From positions 9,290-63,633 of the forward strand of contig CAJUJF010000011.1 in NCBI GenBank assembly GCA_910586825.1: 54,344 nt of DNA. Direction: 5' to 3'. This stretch comes from an uncultured Christensenellaceae bacterium (GTDB taxonomy: Bacteria > Bacillota > Clostridia > Christensenellales > Borkfalkiaceae). The position numbers and the translations under genes are program-made. This document shows positions 8,329 through 16,506 of this stretch, in pieces. Under the pieces are notes generated by a model. That model had not been told where the DNA came from. It did not search any database and saw only the letters and a list, made by a program, of their open reading frames with translations. Positions within the stretch are counted from its first letter, which is position 1; every line of letters starts with the position of its first letter.

Positions 8329-8637
8329 ATGCAGGAAGTGACGTTGAAAAGTGCGCAGCCCGTTCTGGAATTCGGGCTTTCGGGAGAAATCGACTCGGAA
8401 AATGCGGACGAGTTTTACGATACGGTGATGAAGGAATATTCCTCCGCGCCGAACGACGTGCTGTTTGACTGCGCGGGGTTGGAATTTATCGATTCCACGA
8501 CGCTCGGCACGTTCGTGAAAATTTTGAAACATGTAAAAACGGACGGGCGTAAACTCCGTCTGTCCAACCTCAACGCGCGTTTGAAAAAACTGTTCGTGAT
8601 CTGCGCGCTCGATACGATTATGGAGATCGACGCATGA
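8329..8637 (+). CDS. STAS-domain anti-anti-sigma factor (SpoIIAA/RsbV-like)
   Basis: A 102-residue single STAS domain. It has the beta-alpha pattern of SpoIIAA/RsbV: LEFGLSGEIDSENADEFY near the N-terminus, then the switch loop FIDSTTLGTFVKI. In SpoIIAA the loop is DSSGLG and its second serine is phosphorylated by the partner kinase; here that position is threonine and the next glycine is also threonine, so phosphorylation on Thr or Ser is possible but the loop is atypical. ACGGAGG lies 5 bases before the ATG. Its stop overlaps the start of the next gene (ATGA), the first of three such couplings. Confidence 0.88.
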   Translation: MQEVTLKSAQPVLEFGLSGEIDSENADEFYDTVMKEYSSAPNDVLFDCAGLEFIDSTTLGTFVKILKHVKTDGRKLRLSNLNARLKKLFVICALDTIMEIDA

Positions 8638-8999
8638 ACGGCATGACGCTGGAACTCGCATTGAAGAACGAATTGATGACGACCGTACGGCTGGCGACGG
8701 GCGGGGTCTGTTCTCTTGCGGGGCTTGGGCTTGACGACAGCGAAGATTGCAAAGTGTGCGTGACGGAAAGCCTTTTGCTGTTGAAGCACCGCGGGTACCT
8801 TTCTGCGGAGATCCGTTACGGCTATGAGGACGGGTTTGAAATTTCGATCGAAGGCAAGAGCGTCGGCGGGGAAAAATCCTCTCCTGCGGAAGACGAAATC
8901 TCCGTTGCGCTGTTAAACGCCCTGGCGCAGAATGTGACGATGGAGAAGCGGAACGGCGAACTTTGTAAAGTTGCGTTCCGGTTCGGGACAAAGGCATGA
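8634..8999 (+). CDS. Degenerate RsbW/SpoIIAB-like protein
   Basis: A 121-residue protein whose first 65 residues follow the RsbW/SpoIIAB pattern (VRLATGGVCSLAGLGLDDSED then KVCVTESLLLLKHRG). Where anti-sigma kinases have the N-box E-x-x-x-N-A-x-x-H, this one has ESLLLLKHR with no Asn, and the C-terminal glycine-rich ATP lid (GxGL) is replaced by ISVALLNALAQNV. It is therefore probably a non-catalytic GHKL-fold protein that binds a partner without phosphorylating it. It lies between the STAS and sigma genes, where spoIIAB sits in spoIIA operons, and overlaps both by 4 bases. It could be a second anti-sigma, a decoy or a scaffold. Confidence 0.75.
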   Translation: MNGMTLELALKNELMTTVRLATGGVCSLAGLGLDDSEDCKVCVTESLLLLKHRGYLSAEIRYGYEDGFEISIEGKSVGGEKSSPAEDEISVALLNALAQNVTMEKRNGELCKVAFRFGTKA

Positions 9000-9724
9000 A
9001 CGAAGACGAGCTTTTCGCAAAATACAGGGCGACGGGCGATCTTCGCATCCGCAACGAAATCGCCGAAAAGTATCTGTACATAGCCGCCGTGCTGGCGAAG
9101 AAATTCGTCGGCCGCGGCGTCGATTACGACGACCTGTATCAGGTCGCCTCTCTTGCGCTATTAAAAGGAATCGACCGTTTTGACGAGACGAAAGGGTTGC
9201 AGTTTTCCACGTTTATCACGCCCACGATCACGGGGGAGATCAAAAATTATTTCCGCGACAAATCGCGGCTCGTGCATCTTCCGCGCAGGGTCGCGGAAAT
9301 GCGCGCTTCCATCAAGCGCGCGGCGGACGCGCTCGTTTCCGAGACGGGCAGAAAGCCGACGGCAAAAGAGATCGCCGGAAAGCTCGGCGTCACCGAAGAA
9401 GAAGTTCTGCGCTGTGCGGAAGCGGGCGGCGTGGTCTCGCTCGATAATTCCGTGGACGGCGGAAAGGAGGGTGTGAGCTTTCACGAGATCCTGCCCGCCG
9501 CGGACGACGTGTTCGAGGCGGTAGAGACGAAGGACGCCGTCTGGTCGGCGCTGAAAACGCTTTCGGAGGCGGAGCGCGCGCTTGTGGGGTACCGCTTCGG
9601 GGACGAACTTTCGCAGACGGAGACGGCGAAACGAATGGGCGTATCGCAGATGAATGTTTCGCGTATGGAGCGGAAAATTTTGCAAAAGCTAAGGGAAACG
9701 CTTGGGAAAAGCATGGTGGAATAA
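8996..9724 (+). CDS. SigB/SigF/SigG-family RNA polymerase sigma factor
   Basis: A 242-residue alternative sigma factor. Region 2 shows DYDDLYQVASLALLKGIDRF and the hallmark FSTFITPTITGEIKNYFRDK with LVHLPRR; region 3 spans RKPTAKEIAGKLGVTEEEV; region 4 carries the helix-turn-helix LSQTETAKRMGVSQMNVSRM near 205-224. This is the family controlled by SpoIIAB/RsbW anti-sigma proteins, and it is encoded among STAS and RsbW-like genes. Whether it is the sporulation sigma-F or a general stress factor cannot be settled: the CotF-like genes at 17472 hint at sporulation heritage, but no other sporulation gene is in the window. It overlaps both neighbours, so expression is coupled. Confidence 0.92.
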   Translation: MNEDELFAKYRATGDLRIRNEIAEKYLYIAAVLAKKFVGRGVDYDDLYQVASLALLKGIDRFDETKGLQFSTFITPTITGEIKNYFRDKSRLVHLPRRVAEMRASIKRAADALVSETGRKPTAKEIAGKLGVTEEEVLRCAEAGGVVSLDNSVDGGKEGVSFHEILPAADDVFEAVETKDAVWSALKTLSEAERALVGYRFGDELSQTETAKRMGVSQMNVSRMERKILQKLRETLGKSMVE

Positions 9725-10086
9725 TGGTTTTTGTGATTGAAGATTTCGCCGCCATGAAGGCGGCGCTTGCGGATATGTGCGCGGAGTTCCGCCGCGATTC
9801 CGTACCCGAAACTTCGGTGTTCGATTGTAAACTTGTTGCAAACGAACTGATTTCCAACGCTTTGCGGTACGGCGGCGGAAGGGCGAAGTTCCGCGTAGAA
9901 CGGCAGGGAAACGACGTTACGATCTCCGTAAAGAGTTTCTGCGACTTCGTGCCGCCGGAATGCAGTTCCTGTTCGGGGACGGATGCGGAGAACGGCAGAG
10001 GGCTGTTTCTCGTCGATCAGATCAGCGAATCCCGCGGTTACAGCAGAGAGGAAGGAATTTACGTCGTCATGAAGATCGTCCGATAA
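9724..10086 (+). CDS. RsbW/SpoIIAB-like anti-sigma ATPase
   Basis: A 120-residue GHKL-fold protein. The N-box VANELISNALRYGGG keeps the catalytic/Mg-binding E and N, and a G2-type lid GRGLFLVDQI is present; the usual D-x-G-x-G of the G1 box is not recognisable (ISVKSFCDFVPP). It is expected to bind and hold the adjacent sigma factor and to phosphorylate the STAS protein at 8329, releasing sigma when the STAS protein is dephosphorylated. No PP2C phosphatase is encoded nearby. It is last in the four-gene module; its ATG overlaps the sigma stop (TAATG), and a terminator follows. Confidence 0.82.
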   Translation: MVFVIEDFAAMKAALADMCAEFRRDSVPETSVFDCKLVANELISNALRYGGGRAKFRVERQGNDVTISVKSFCDFVPPECSSCSGTDAENGRGLFLVDQISESRGYSREEGIYVVMKIVR

Positions 10087-10097
10087 TTATTGAATCG

Positions 10098-10134
10098 AAA
10101 ACGCCCCGCTTGCATGCGTGCAAGCGGGGCGTTT
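10098..10134. terminator. Bidirectional terminator between converging operons
   Basis: A 16-bp perfect stem (10099-10114 with 10119-10134) and TGCG loop, A-rich on the left and T-rich on the right, between the partner-switching operon and the convergent membrane-protein gene. Confidence 0.85.
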
Positions 10135-10147
10135 GTTTGAATGTTTT

Positions 10148-12010
10148 TCAGCTCGTTTTGTTCACGTAGGCGTAGATCTTTTCCATCAGATCCTGCGTGA
10201 TATAGCCGCGGTAACGGCCGAGATAGATGAACACTTTCTGGAAGAATTCGCGGTTGTCGCCGCCGATTACGTACGTGGGCAGATAGGAATGGATCCCGTA
10301 CATATTGGCGATGAACACGTCGCCGAATTCGTTCTTTTCCGAAGGGGTCAGCGTGTTGATGAACGGATCGTAGGTGTACTGCATTCCGTTGTATCCGTAA
10401 CTTGCGGGCGTTTCGGGGCGGGATTTTTCGCGCGCGGGGCGTGTCGGCAATTCGTTTTCGTTGTGGACTGGCGCGCTGTACCGCGTCGTGTTGGCGGCTT
10501 TGGCGGCGGTCGCTTCTCCGCGGGCGAGTTCCGCCATGCGGATTTCGAATTCGCTGAGCGCCTTTTTCTTTTTCGGCAACTCTTCCGGTTCCCGATAGGT
10601 CTTTTCTTCGCGGGGTTCTTCGACCGGTCTGTATTCTCTCCGATCCGCGGGTTCGAACGGTTCGCGGATCACTTCGCGGATGACTTCTTTCACCACGACG
10701 GGCTCCGGCGCGGGCGTCACCGATTCGGGTACGTGCAGTTCGGGCGCCGGTTCGGCGGGTTCCGCAACCATCGGCGCGGGTCTCGGTTCGGGGAAGGGAA
10801 GCGGAACGGGTTCGGGTCTCGGTTCGTAGACGTTTTCGTCGCGTTCGTCCTTGCGGTCTTCCTGCTTGCGTCCCATCAGCATGCCCGCATCCAGCGTGAC
10901 CACTACGTTGGTGGGGGGAGTGTCCTCGTAAGAATCGTTTTCTTCGGGTCCGATCGTGCTCTGCATTGCCTGCCGCTGGAAATCTTCGTTACGGCGTTTT
11001 ACCGACGAGATCGCGGTCGTGAAGATCGAAACGAGCAACGGAATAAGCGTTGCGACGATGAGAACGACGGTGGGCAGAAGCTGCGGCGACTTGAAAATCA
11101 TCCAACGGTCGTTTTCCGCGACGGGGGTCGCGATAAAGGCGATCAAGGTGAGCAGTGTCGCGAGGAACAGCGCCGCATAGCGGATGATGTCGAATACAAA
11201 ATGTCTTGCCGCGTTGAGCCGGATACAGGAAACGATCAGGTTGAACACGAGCATCACGAAAAGCGCGGGCATTGCGATCCCGAGGAAGATCGAAACTTCT
11301 TTCAGGTCGAACGCGAGAAAGTTGTATTGCGAAAGGGCGGTGCCGGGATAGGCGACCGCGCAGACGGCAACGGCGACGAGCAGGAGCATTGCCGTATTGA
11401 GGACGCCTTGTCCCTTGCTGCGGGCAAAGGTCGCCGCGGCAAGCGCCAGCAGTACGACCCCCGCGATGACGGAGGAAGGGATATCGAACAGAGCCGAATT
11501 GATGCTCTCCGCTTCCGCGGAAGAAGCAATAAAGATAAAGAGAAAAATTCCGCCGTAGGCAATCAACGTCAAAATCCCGCTGCAAAACGCCGCGTTCTGC
11601 GCGGTCTTTTTCTTTTTCGCGACCAACGTCGCGATCATGAGAAATAACGACAGAACCGCCGCGATTCCCGCAAGCAAGGGAAAGAGATAGGACAAGGCAA
11701 CCCAGATTCCGCCGGAGATACTGATCGAAAACGTCGCTTTCAGGCTTTCGAGTACGGCGGAAAAGTTTTTAAAAATCGCAATGATTCTGCCGCACAGGGA
11801 ATAGTCGAATATATTTTCCGGAATCCCGATCAGGGCGGGGGAATGAACGAACGCGGACACGAACTTTCCGAGGATCCCCAAAAAGAGCCCCCCAACCGCG
11901 AGCAGGAAAAATAAAATTCCGAGAAAGCGATACGCCCCGACGCCTTTTTCGCGTTCGGGTTCGCTCAATACGTAATTTATATCCGGCGTTACGTAACTAT
12001 AATTATCCAT
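10148..12010 (-). CDS. Large multi-TM membrane protein with Pro/Glu-rich linker, function unknown
   Basis: A 620-residue protein I do not recognise. The first ~345 residues contain about eight to nine hydrophobic segments; a long cytoplasmic-looking, Pro/Glu/Arg-rich linker follows (about 370-520, with EPRPEPVPLPFPEPRP-like stretches and VVKEVIREVIREPFEP); the last ~75 residues are folded-looking and aromatic (TPSEKNEFGDVFIANMYG, LPTYVIGGDNREFFQKVF, YRGYITQDLMEKIYAYV). The conserved-looking tail may be a docking domain. It is transcribed alone from a strong promoter at 12093-12064. A long opposite-strand frame here is a shadow. Confidence 0.85.
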   Translation of the reverse strand: MDNYSYVTPDINYVLSEPEREKGVGAYRFLGILFFLLAVGGLFLGILGKFVSAFVHSPALIGIPENIFDYSLCGRIIAIFKNFSAVLESLKATFSISISGGIWVALSYLFPLLAGIAAVLSLFLMIATLVAKKKKTAQNAAFCSGILTLIAYGGIFLFIFIASSAEAESINSALFDIPSSVIAGVVLLALAAATFARSKGQGVLNTAMLLLVAVAVCAVAYPGTALSQYNFLAFDLKEVSIFLGIAMPALFVMLVFNLIVSCIRLNAARHFVFDIIRYAALFLATLLTLIAFIATPVAENDRWMIFKSPQLLPTVVLIVATLIPLLVSIFTTAISSVKRRNEDFQRQAMQSTIGPEENDSYEDTPPTNVVVTLDAGMLMGRKQEDRKDERDENVYEPRPEPVPLPFPEPRPAPMVAEPAEPAPELHVPESVTPAPEPVVVKEVIREVIREPFEPADRREYRPVEEPREEKTYREPEELPKKKKALSEFEIRMAELARGEATAAKAANTTRYSAPVHNENELPTRPAREKSRPETPASYGYNGMQYTYDPFINTLTPSEKNEFGDVFIANMYGIHSYLPTYVIGGDNREFFQKVFIYLGRYRGYITQDLMEKIYAYVNKTS

Positions 12011-12063
12011 AATTCTTCACTCCGATTTCCGAAAAAAGATAATATTCCAGAATATGTAACGTT

Positions 12064-12093
12064 ATTATATCACGAAGGCGGATACCATGTCAA
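12064..12093 (-). promoter_or_regulatory. Promoter of the large membrane-protein gene
   Basis: On the minus strand TTGACA (12093-12088), 18-base spacer, TATAAT (12069-12064), both perfect consensus. The 12011-12317 intergenic region holds only this and the divergent promoter at 12238; nothing else was recognised there. Confidence 0.85.
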
Positions 12094-12237
12094 CACCAAA
12101 CGTGTTAAAAAAGCGTTTTTTGTACGACATTTCGTTTTTAGTGTGCGTCTTTTTATAGAATATAACGGCTTGCGGCGAAAAAGTTCGTGAAAATTTTGTG
12201 CGAACGGGACGGAATCGGGCGGAAAAGAGAAAAAGCC

Positions 12238-12266
12238 TTGATATTTTCGGCGATCCGTGCTATAAT
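12238..12266 (+). promoter_or_regulatory. Promoter of the PucR-type regulator operon
   Basis: TTGATA (12238-12243), 17-base spacer, TATAAT (12261-12266) with TGC in front (extended -10). The first 15 bases, TTGATATTTTCGGCG, are identical to the promoter at 2280. Confidence 0.85.
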
Positions 12267-12317
12267 CTTCTCACGGCAAGCGCATAATGCAGAGAAGCTT
12301 ATGCCAAAGGAGCGCAG

Positions 12318-13277
12318 ATGGACGGTACCATGTCGTGGCTTAACGGCTTACTCTACGATATATACGAAAAGACGGGCCTGCGCGTCCGCCTTTCTCCCGC
12401 GGGCGGGACGGAGACGCGTTTCCTTGCGGAGGACGGCGGGAAGGCGGTTCCGCTCTGGATCGACGGCGGCGAAGAGGAGACGGAACAGACCGTGAAACTC
12501 CTCCGTTATCTGATCGCGAACCGCGATGCGGGGACCATGCCCGAGCGTCAGGAGCATTTGAAGAGCATCTTACTGGGAGAGGGCGGCGGTTGGAACGCCT
12601 TCCGGTATATGACGAAGTATCGGATTCCGGACGGAGTTTGTTTTGCGGCGGACCTGGTTCCGGAGAAGCGCTTGGAGGAAGCCGCGCAACATATCGCCCG
12701 TTGTCTCGACGGCGGCGACATGACGGCGGTGATGGACGACAAACGCATCGCGGTCGTCAAATTCCTTTCCGCGGCGGAAGAGCAGTCCGCGCAGGAATTC
12801 GGGCAGTTCCTGTGCCAGACGCTGTACGAAGACCTCGGCGTTCGCGCGCGGGTCGGGATCGGCTGTGAAATGAGATCGTTTTCCGAGATCGCGCTGTCCT
12901 ATCATCAGGCGGCGACGGCGGTGCGGATGAGCATGATCTTCGACGCCAAGGGCGAGGTGCATTCTTATCGGGAATATCTGCTCGTGAAGATGCTCGAAGA
13001 CGTGCCGAAATCCCGCCTGAAAGAGTATACGGAACAGTTTCGCGTGTCCCGCGCGGAAGAGGTTCTCGAAGACCGCGAAATGTCCGCTACGGCGGAGGCG
13101 TTTTTGGAGAGCAGTCTGAATCTTTCGGAGACGGCGCGGAACCTGTTTATGCACAGGAATACGCTTACTTACAGGCTCGATAAAATCGAGCGGATCACGG
13201 GCTTGGACATCAGGAAATTTTCGGACGCGGTCACCTTTCGCGTAATTACGATTTTGTACCGTTTGCTGAGAGCATGA
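12318..13277 (+). CDS. PucR/CdaR-family transcriptional regulator
   Basis: A 319-residue DNA-binding protein. The C-terminal 55 residues form the PucR-type helix-turn-helix: SLNLSETARNLFMHRNTLTY, then RLDKIERITGLD and a helical end, matching the HTH_30 pattern. The middle (about 100-240) resembles the GGDEF-like CdaR fold of this family. Members respond to purine breakdown, sugar diacids or amino acids; the effector here is unknown. AAAGGAGCGC precedes the ATG. The S41 protease gene starts 15 bases downstream, suggesting an operon and possible co-regulation of envelope proteolysis. Confidence 0.85.
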   Translation: MDGTMSWLNGLLYDIYEKTGLRVRLSPAGGTETRFLAEDGGKAVPLWIDGGEEETEQTVKLLRYLIANRDAGTMPERQEHLKSILLGEGGGWNAFRYMTKYRIPDGVCFAADLVPEKRLEEAAQHIARCLDGGDMTAVMDDKRIAVVKFLSAAEEQSAQEFGQFLCQTLYEDLGVRARVGIGCEMRSFSEIALSYHQAATAVRMSMIFDAKGEVHSYREYLLVKMLEDVPKSRLKEYTEQFRVSRAEEVLEDREMSATAEAFLESSLNLSETARNLFMHRNTLTYRLDKIERITGLDIRKFSDAVTFRVITILYRLLRA

Positions 13278-13292
13278 CGGCAGGAGGATTCA

Positions 13293-14726
13293 ATGGAAGA
13301 GAACGAAAACAAGGAAATTCCGAAAGAAGAGGAAAAGAACGCCGGCTATGAGCCGGACGGGTTTTGGGAGGACAGAAATGTCCCGAATCCGTCGAATCAC
13401 CCACCCATGTCCGAGGGTGCGGCGGTTTCCATGCCGCGCGGACGCAAAATTGCGTTGGCGGTCGGCGCGGTGGTGTTGGCGTTGCTCTTCTTTCTGATCG
13501 GATGGCTGTCCCACTATTATTCCCTTTCGCAAGAAGAGCGGACGCTGCTCTGGATCTTCGACCGCGTCGAAAACGACTACTATAAAAAATTGACGGACGA
13601 AGAGAGAGAAGCGTATTACGACGGGATCTTCGATGCGGCGATGCCCGATATTTTCAGCACCTATTTTACGCCCGAGGAGTTTCGCAAACTCCAAACGGAG
13701 CGGGAGGGCAGCAATGCCGACACCGGTTTTTCGGTGTTTACGGACGGAGAGGATCTCCGTGTGTTTCTCGTGCAGGGGAATTCGCCTGCGGAGCTTGCGG
13801 GATTAAAGAGCGGAATGAAGATCTACCGTTTCGGCAAGGATGCGGATTCCCTTCGTTCGGGGAACTATGAAGATCTGGTCGCTTTCGTGCGCTCGAACCG
13901 CGGCTCCTTTTGTATGGAGTGCGGCTATTCGGAAGAGGACAAAGCGGTTTACGCGGATCTCGAAAGCAAGGAATACCTCGCGTCCTACTGTTCGTATGCC
14001 GACAGCGAATCTTCCTTTGCGTTCCGCACCAAAACGGACGATCGCGGGCGGCAAACGCTGGCGCTCACCGACACGGGGGTACCCATGTCGGGGTTAGACG
14101 AAAAAACCGCCTATCTCCGGTTTTCCGAATTCGGAGGCAATGCGGCGGAAGAACTCGTAATCTGTCTGAAAAACATGCGCGACCGCGGGCGGAAAAATCT
14201 GATCCTCGATCTTCGTTGCAACGGCGGAGGTTATCTCGAAATATTGCAGTCGGTCTGCGCGCATCTACTGCGGAACGCCGAGGGGTCCAACCCCGTCGTC
14301 GCGACCGCCAAATACCGCAGCGGCAGGAAGACGGAGTTCCGCGCGACGGGCAACGATTTTTCTCAGTATTTCGCCGCGGATTCGAAGATCACCGTTTTGG
14401 CGGACGAGAACAGCGCCTCCGCTTCGGAATGTCTGATCGGCGCGCTGATCGATTACGGAACGATCGGATACGACGATATCTATCTGCGCAACGACGCTCC
14501 CGGTACGGGGCGTTCGTACGGAAAGGGCGTGATGCAATCCGCATACCTTGCCGCAAACGGCGGCGGGCTGCGCCTGACGTCCGCGGAAATATTCTGGCCC
14601 AAGGGAAAGAGCATTCACGGCGTCGGCGTGACGGAGGCGGGCGATCACGCAAACGGGATCACCGCGCCCATGGTGCGCGGCGCGGAAGACGCGTTTTTAA
14701 CGCAGTTGTTCGCGCGGCTCTTTTAA
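13293..14726 (+). CDS. Membrane-anchored S41 carboxy-terminal-processing-like protease
   Basis: A 477-residue type II membrane protein: a charged 48-residue cytoplasmic N-terminus, one TM segment (about 51-70, IALAVGAVVLALLFFLIGWL), then an outside domain. A degenerate PDZ-like part (GNSPAELAGLKSGMKIYRFG, about 160-180) precedes the S41 core with YLRFSEFGGNAAEEL, LILDLRCNGGGY, the catalytic serine region ADENSASASE and the lysine in SYGKGVMQ. The Ser/Lys pair is intact, so it should be an active tail-specific peptidase acting at the membrane surface. Its substrate is unknown. Its stop overlaps by 4 bases the end of the convergent small gene at 14723. Confidence 0.9.
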   Translation: MEENENKEIPKEEEKNAGYEPDGFWEDRNVPNPSNHPPMSEGAAVSMPRGRKIALAVGAVVLALLFFLIGWLSHYYSLSQEERTLLWIFDRVENDYYKKLTDEEREAYYDGIFDAAMPDIFSTYFTPEEFRKLQTEREGSNADTGFSVFTDGEDLRVFLVQGNSPAELAGLKSGMKIYRFGKDADSLRSGNYEDLVAFVRSNRGSFCMECGYSEEDKAVYADLESKEYLASYCSYADSESSFAFRTKTDDRGRQTLALTDTGVPMSGLDEKTAYLRFSEFGGNAAEELVICLKNMRDRGRKNLILDLRCNGGGYLEILQSVCAHLLRNAEGSNPVVATAKYRSGRKTEFRATGNDFSQYFAADSKITVLADENSASASECLIGALIDYGTIGYDDIYLRNDAPGTGRSYGKGVMQSAYLAANGGGLRLTSAEIFWPKGKSIHGVGVTEAGDHANGITAPMVRGAEDAFLTQLFARLF

Positions 14727-14989
14727 TTGGCGGCGCGCTTTAAATACTCTTCTAAGATTTTCATGGAATCGACCTTCTCGGCTTTTGGGGGTCGATTTTC
14801 CGTTTCTCCCGCAGGCGGTTCCGGTGCGGCGGTTTGCGCCGTCCCGTCCGCCGCCGTGCGCGCGCCCGCCAGCATGGAAATCAGATCCCTGTTTTCGCGG
14901 TAAAAGCCGAGGAAGGATTGCAGCGTTTCTTTCAGGTTGGAATTTTTATCGAGCGTGGAAAACAAAAACAAAAGAAGCAACATTTCCAT
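14723..14989 (-). CDS. Small hypothetical protein with hydrophobic N-terminus
   Basis: An 88-residue protein: a short hydrophobic start (MLLLLFLFSTL), an amphipathic segment (ETLQSFLGFYRENRDLISML), a Pro/Ala/Glu-rich middle, and a charged helix (SMKILEEYLKRAAN). The composition is protein-like rather than shadow-like, but no ribosome site is obvious and I recognise no family. Tail-to-tail 4-base overlap with the S41 protease gene. Confidence 0.55.
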   Translation of the reverse strand: MEMLLLLFLFSTLDKNSNLKETLQSFLGFYRENRDLISMLAGARTAADGTAQTAAPEPPAGETENRPPKAEKVDSMKILEEYLKRAAN

Positions 14990-15055
14990 AACGCCATATT
15001 ATGCCGTTGTCAAAATTCCCGTTCCGTACATAACATGAGTTAAACGGAGGTGCGT

Positions 15056-15340
15056 ATGGAAGACTTTGCGGGTTATTCCGGAAAAAATCGGCAGAACGGA
15101 CAAAACAAAACCGTCGAGGCCTGGATGGACGAAGCCAAGACGGTTGCGGGGAAATACCATGGCAGAAGCGAGGGGGATATGCTCAAAGAGATTTATTCCC
15201 GCGCTCTGGAAGGGAAGAAGAACGGCACGCTGAGCAACGAGCAGATCGACGCGTTTTATGCGCAATTTTCGCCGATGCTCGACGGAGTGAAACGGAAAAA
15301 ACTCAAACAGATCGTCGAGCAACTGAAAAAGATACCGTAA
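15056..15340 (+). CDS. Small conserved-looking hypothetical protein
   Basis: A 94-residue, charged, mostly helical soluble protein with no family I recognise. Features are VEAWMDEAKTVAGKYHGRSE, a central helix-loop-helix and a Lys-rich end (KRKKLKQIVEQLKKIP). ACGGAGG lies 5 bases before the ATG at 15056, which is preferred over an in-frame GTG at 15050 that overlaps the ribosome site. It ends exactly where the convergent cysteine desulfurase gene ends. Confidence 0.7.
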   Translation: MEDFAGYSGKNRQNGQNKTVEAWMDEAKTVAGKYHGRSEGDMLKEIYSRALEGKKNGTLSNEQIDAFYAQFSPMLDGVKRKKLKQIVEQLKKIP

Positions 15341-16453
15341 TCAGATCCTTTTCAGCGCGCCCACGAGCGCGTTGACTTCCCTCATACTCTGGAACGGGGA
15401 GAACGAAGCCCGAACGAGTCCGCTCGGATAGGTGCCGAGCGCTTGGTGGATGAGCGGCGCGCAGTGCAATCCGCCGCGCACGGCGATGTCGAAACGCTCC
15501 GAAAGCGTTTCGGCAAGTTCTTCCGAAGAGATGCCGTCGCGGGAGAACGAGGCGATGCCGCACGGGTTGGGCGTGAAGTAGGCGCGATAGCTTTTCAGCG
15601 CGCCGAGCGCGGTATACAGCGCGCCCGTCAGTCCGACGAGATGGCGGGCGAACCGTTCGCGGTTCGCCTTCACGATGAGCGCGCCTTCGTAAAAAGACGC
15701 GATCGCGGGATAGGACAGCGTGCCGCTTTCCAGCGCGTCCGGATAAAAGTCCGGCATGCCGAGGTTGCCGCTTTCGCTTCCCGTTCCGCCGCAGAGGATT
15801 GGCGCGGGGTTGATCCGTTCGGAGAAGAGCAGCGCGCCCGCGCCCTGGATTGCGTAAAGCCCCTTGTGTCCGGCGACAGCGAGCGCGTCGATGCCGGTCG
15901 ATTTCATTTTCAGGGGGATGTGACCCGCGCCCTGCGCGCCGTCCGCAAACAGTAATACGCGTTCAGGCAACAGTTTTCGGATCGCAAACAGGTTGGGGGT
16001 TTCGCCCGTTACGTTCGACGCCGTCGTGACGCAGCAGACGCGCGTCTCCGGTCGGACGAGAGAGGCGACCGTCTCGGGGGACAATTTCCCGTTGTCGAGC
16101 GGCGCAACGGAATACTCGATCGTTCCGTCCCGCTTTAATTTTTCGAGCGGGCGCAGTACGGAATTGTGTTCGAGGCAGGTGGTGATTACGTGATCTCCTT
16201 TTTCAAGTACGCCGAAGAGCGCGATGTTCAGCGCCTCGGTACAGTTTTTTGTAAAGACGACACGTTCGTAACCGTAACCCTCGAACAGATCGGAGAGCAG
16301 ATTGCGGCAGGCGAGCACCCGTTCGGAAAGCGCGATCGAAAGTCTGTGTCCGCTCCTTCCGGGATTGGCGCACGCTTTCAGCGCGGCGTGGACGGCGTTT
16401 TGTACGGAAGCGGGTTTGTGTCCGCCCGTTGCGGCGTGATCGAGATAAATCAT
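15341..16453 (-). CDS. Class V aminotransferase, cysteine desulfurase family (TIGR01977-like)
   Basis: A 370-residue PLP enzyme expected to release sulfur or selenium from cysteine/selenocysteine as a persulfide or selenide. Motifs are IYLDHAATG at the N-terminus, FTKNCTEALNIAL, TTCLEHNS, the PLP lysine in AVAGHKGLY and an active-site cysteine in RGGLHCAPLIHQ. The match is to the EF2568-type branch rather than IscS/SufS. The divergent neighbour encodes a DUF3343 Se/S-carrier-like protein; this pairing recurs in anaerobes and suggests sulfur or selenium transfer. No scaffold (IscU/SufU) or selD is nearby. TTGGAG precedes the ATG. Confidence 0.88.
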   Translation of the reverse strand: MIYLDHAATGGHKPASVQNAVHAALKACANPGRSGHRLSIALSERVLACRNLLSDLFEGYGYERVVFTKNCTEALNIALFGVLEKGDHVITTCLEHNSVLRPLEKLKRDGTIEYSVAPLDNGKLSPETVASLVRPETRVCCVTTASNVTGETPNLFAIRKLLPERVLLFADGAQGAGHIPLKMKSTGIDALAVAGHKGLYAIQGAGALLFSERINPAPILCGGTGSESGNLGMPDFYPDALESGTLSYPAIASFYEGALIVKANRERFARHLVGLTGALYTALGALKSYRAYFTPNPCGIASFSRDGISSEELAETLSERFDIAVRGGLHCAPLIHQALGTYPSGLVRASFSPFQSMREVNALVGALKRI

Positions 16454-16506
16454 ATAAACTCCAAGAGGAAAAGATTATTCTATTATACGAAGGCAGGGAT
16501 ACGTTC

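Noticed and set aside
10118..11647. A 509-codon plus-strand frame
   Set aside because: It is opposite the membrane protein at 10148-12010, has Arg/Phe-rich shadow composition and no domain; the minus gene has TM segments and a consensus promoter.
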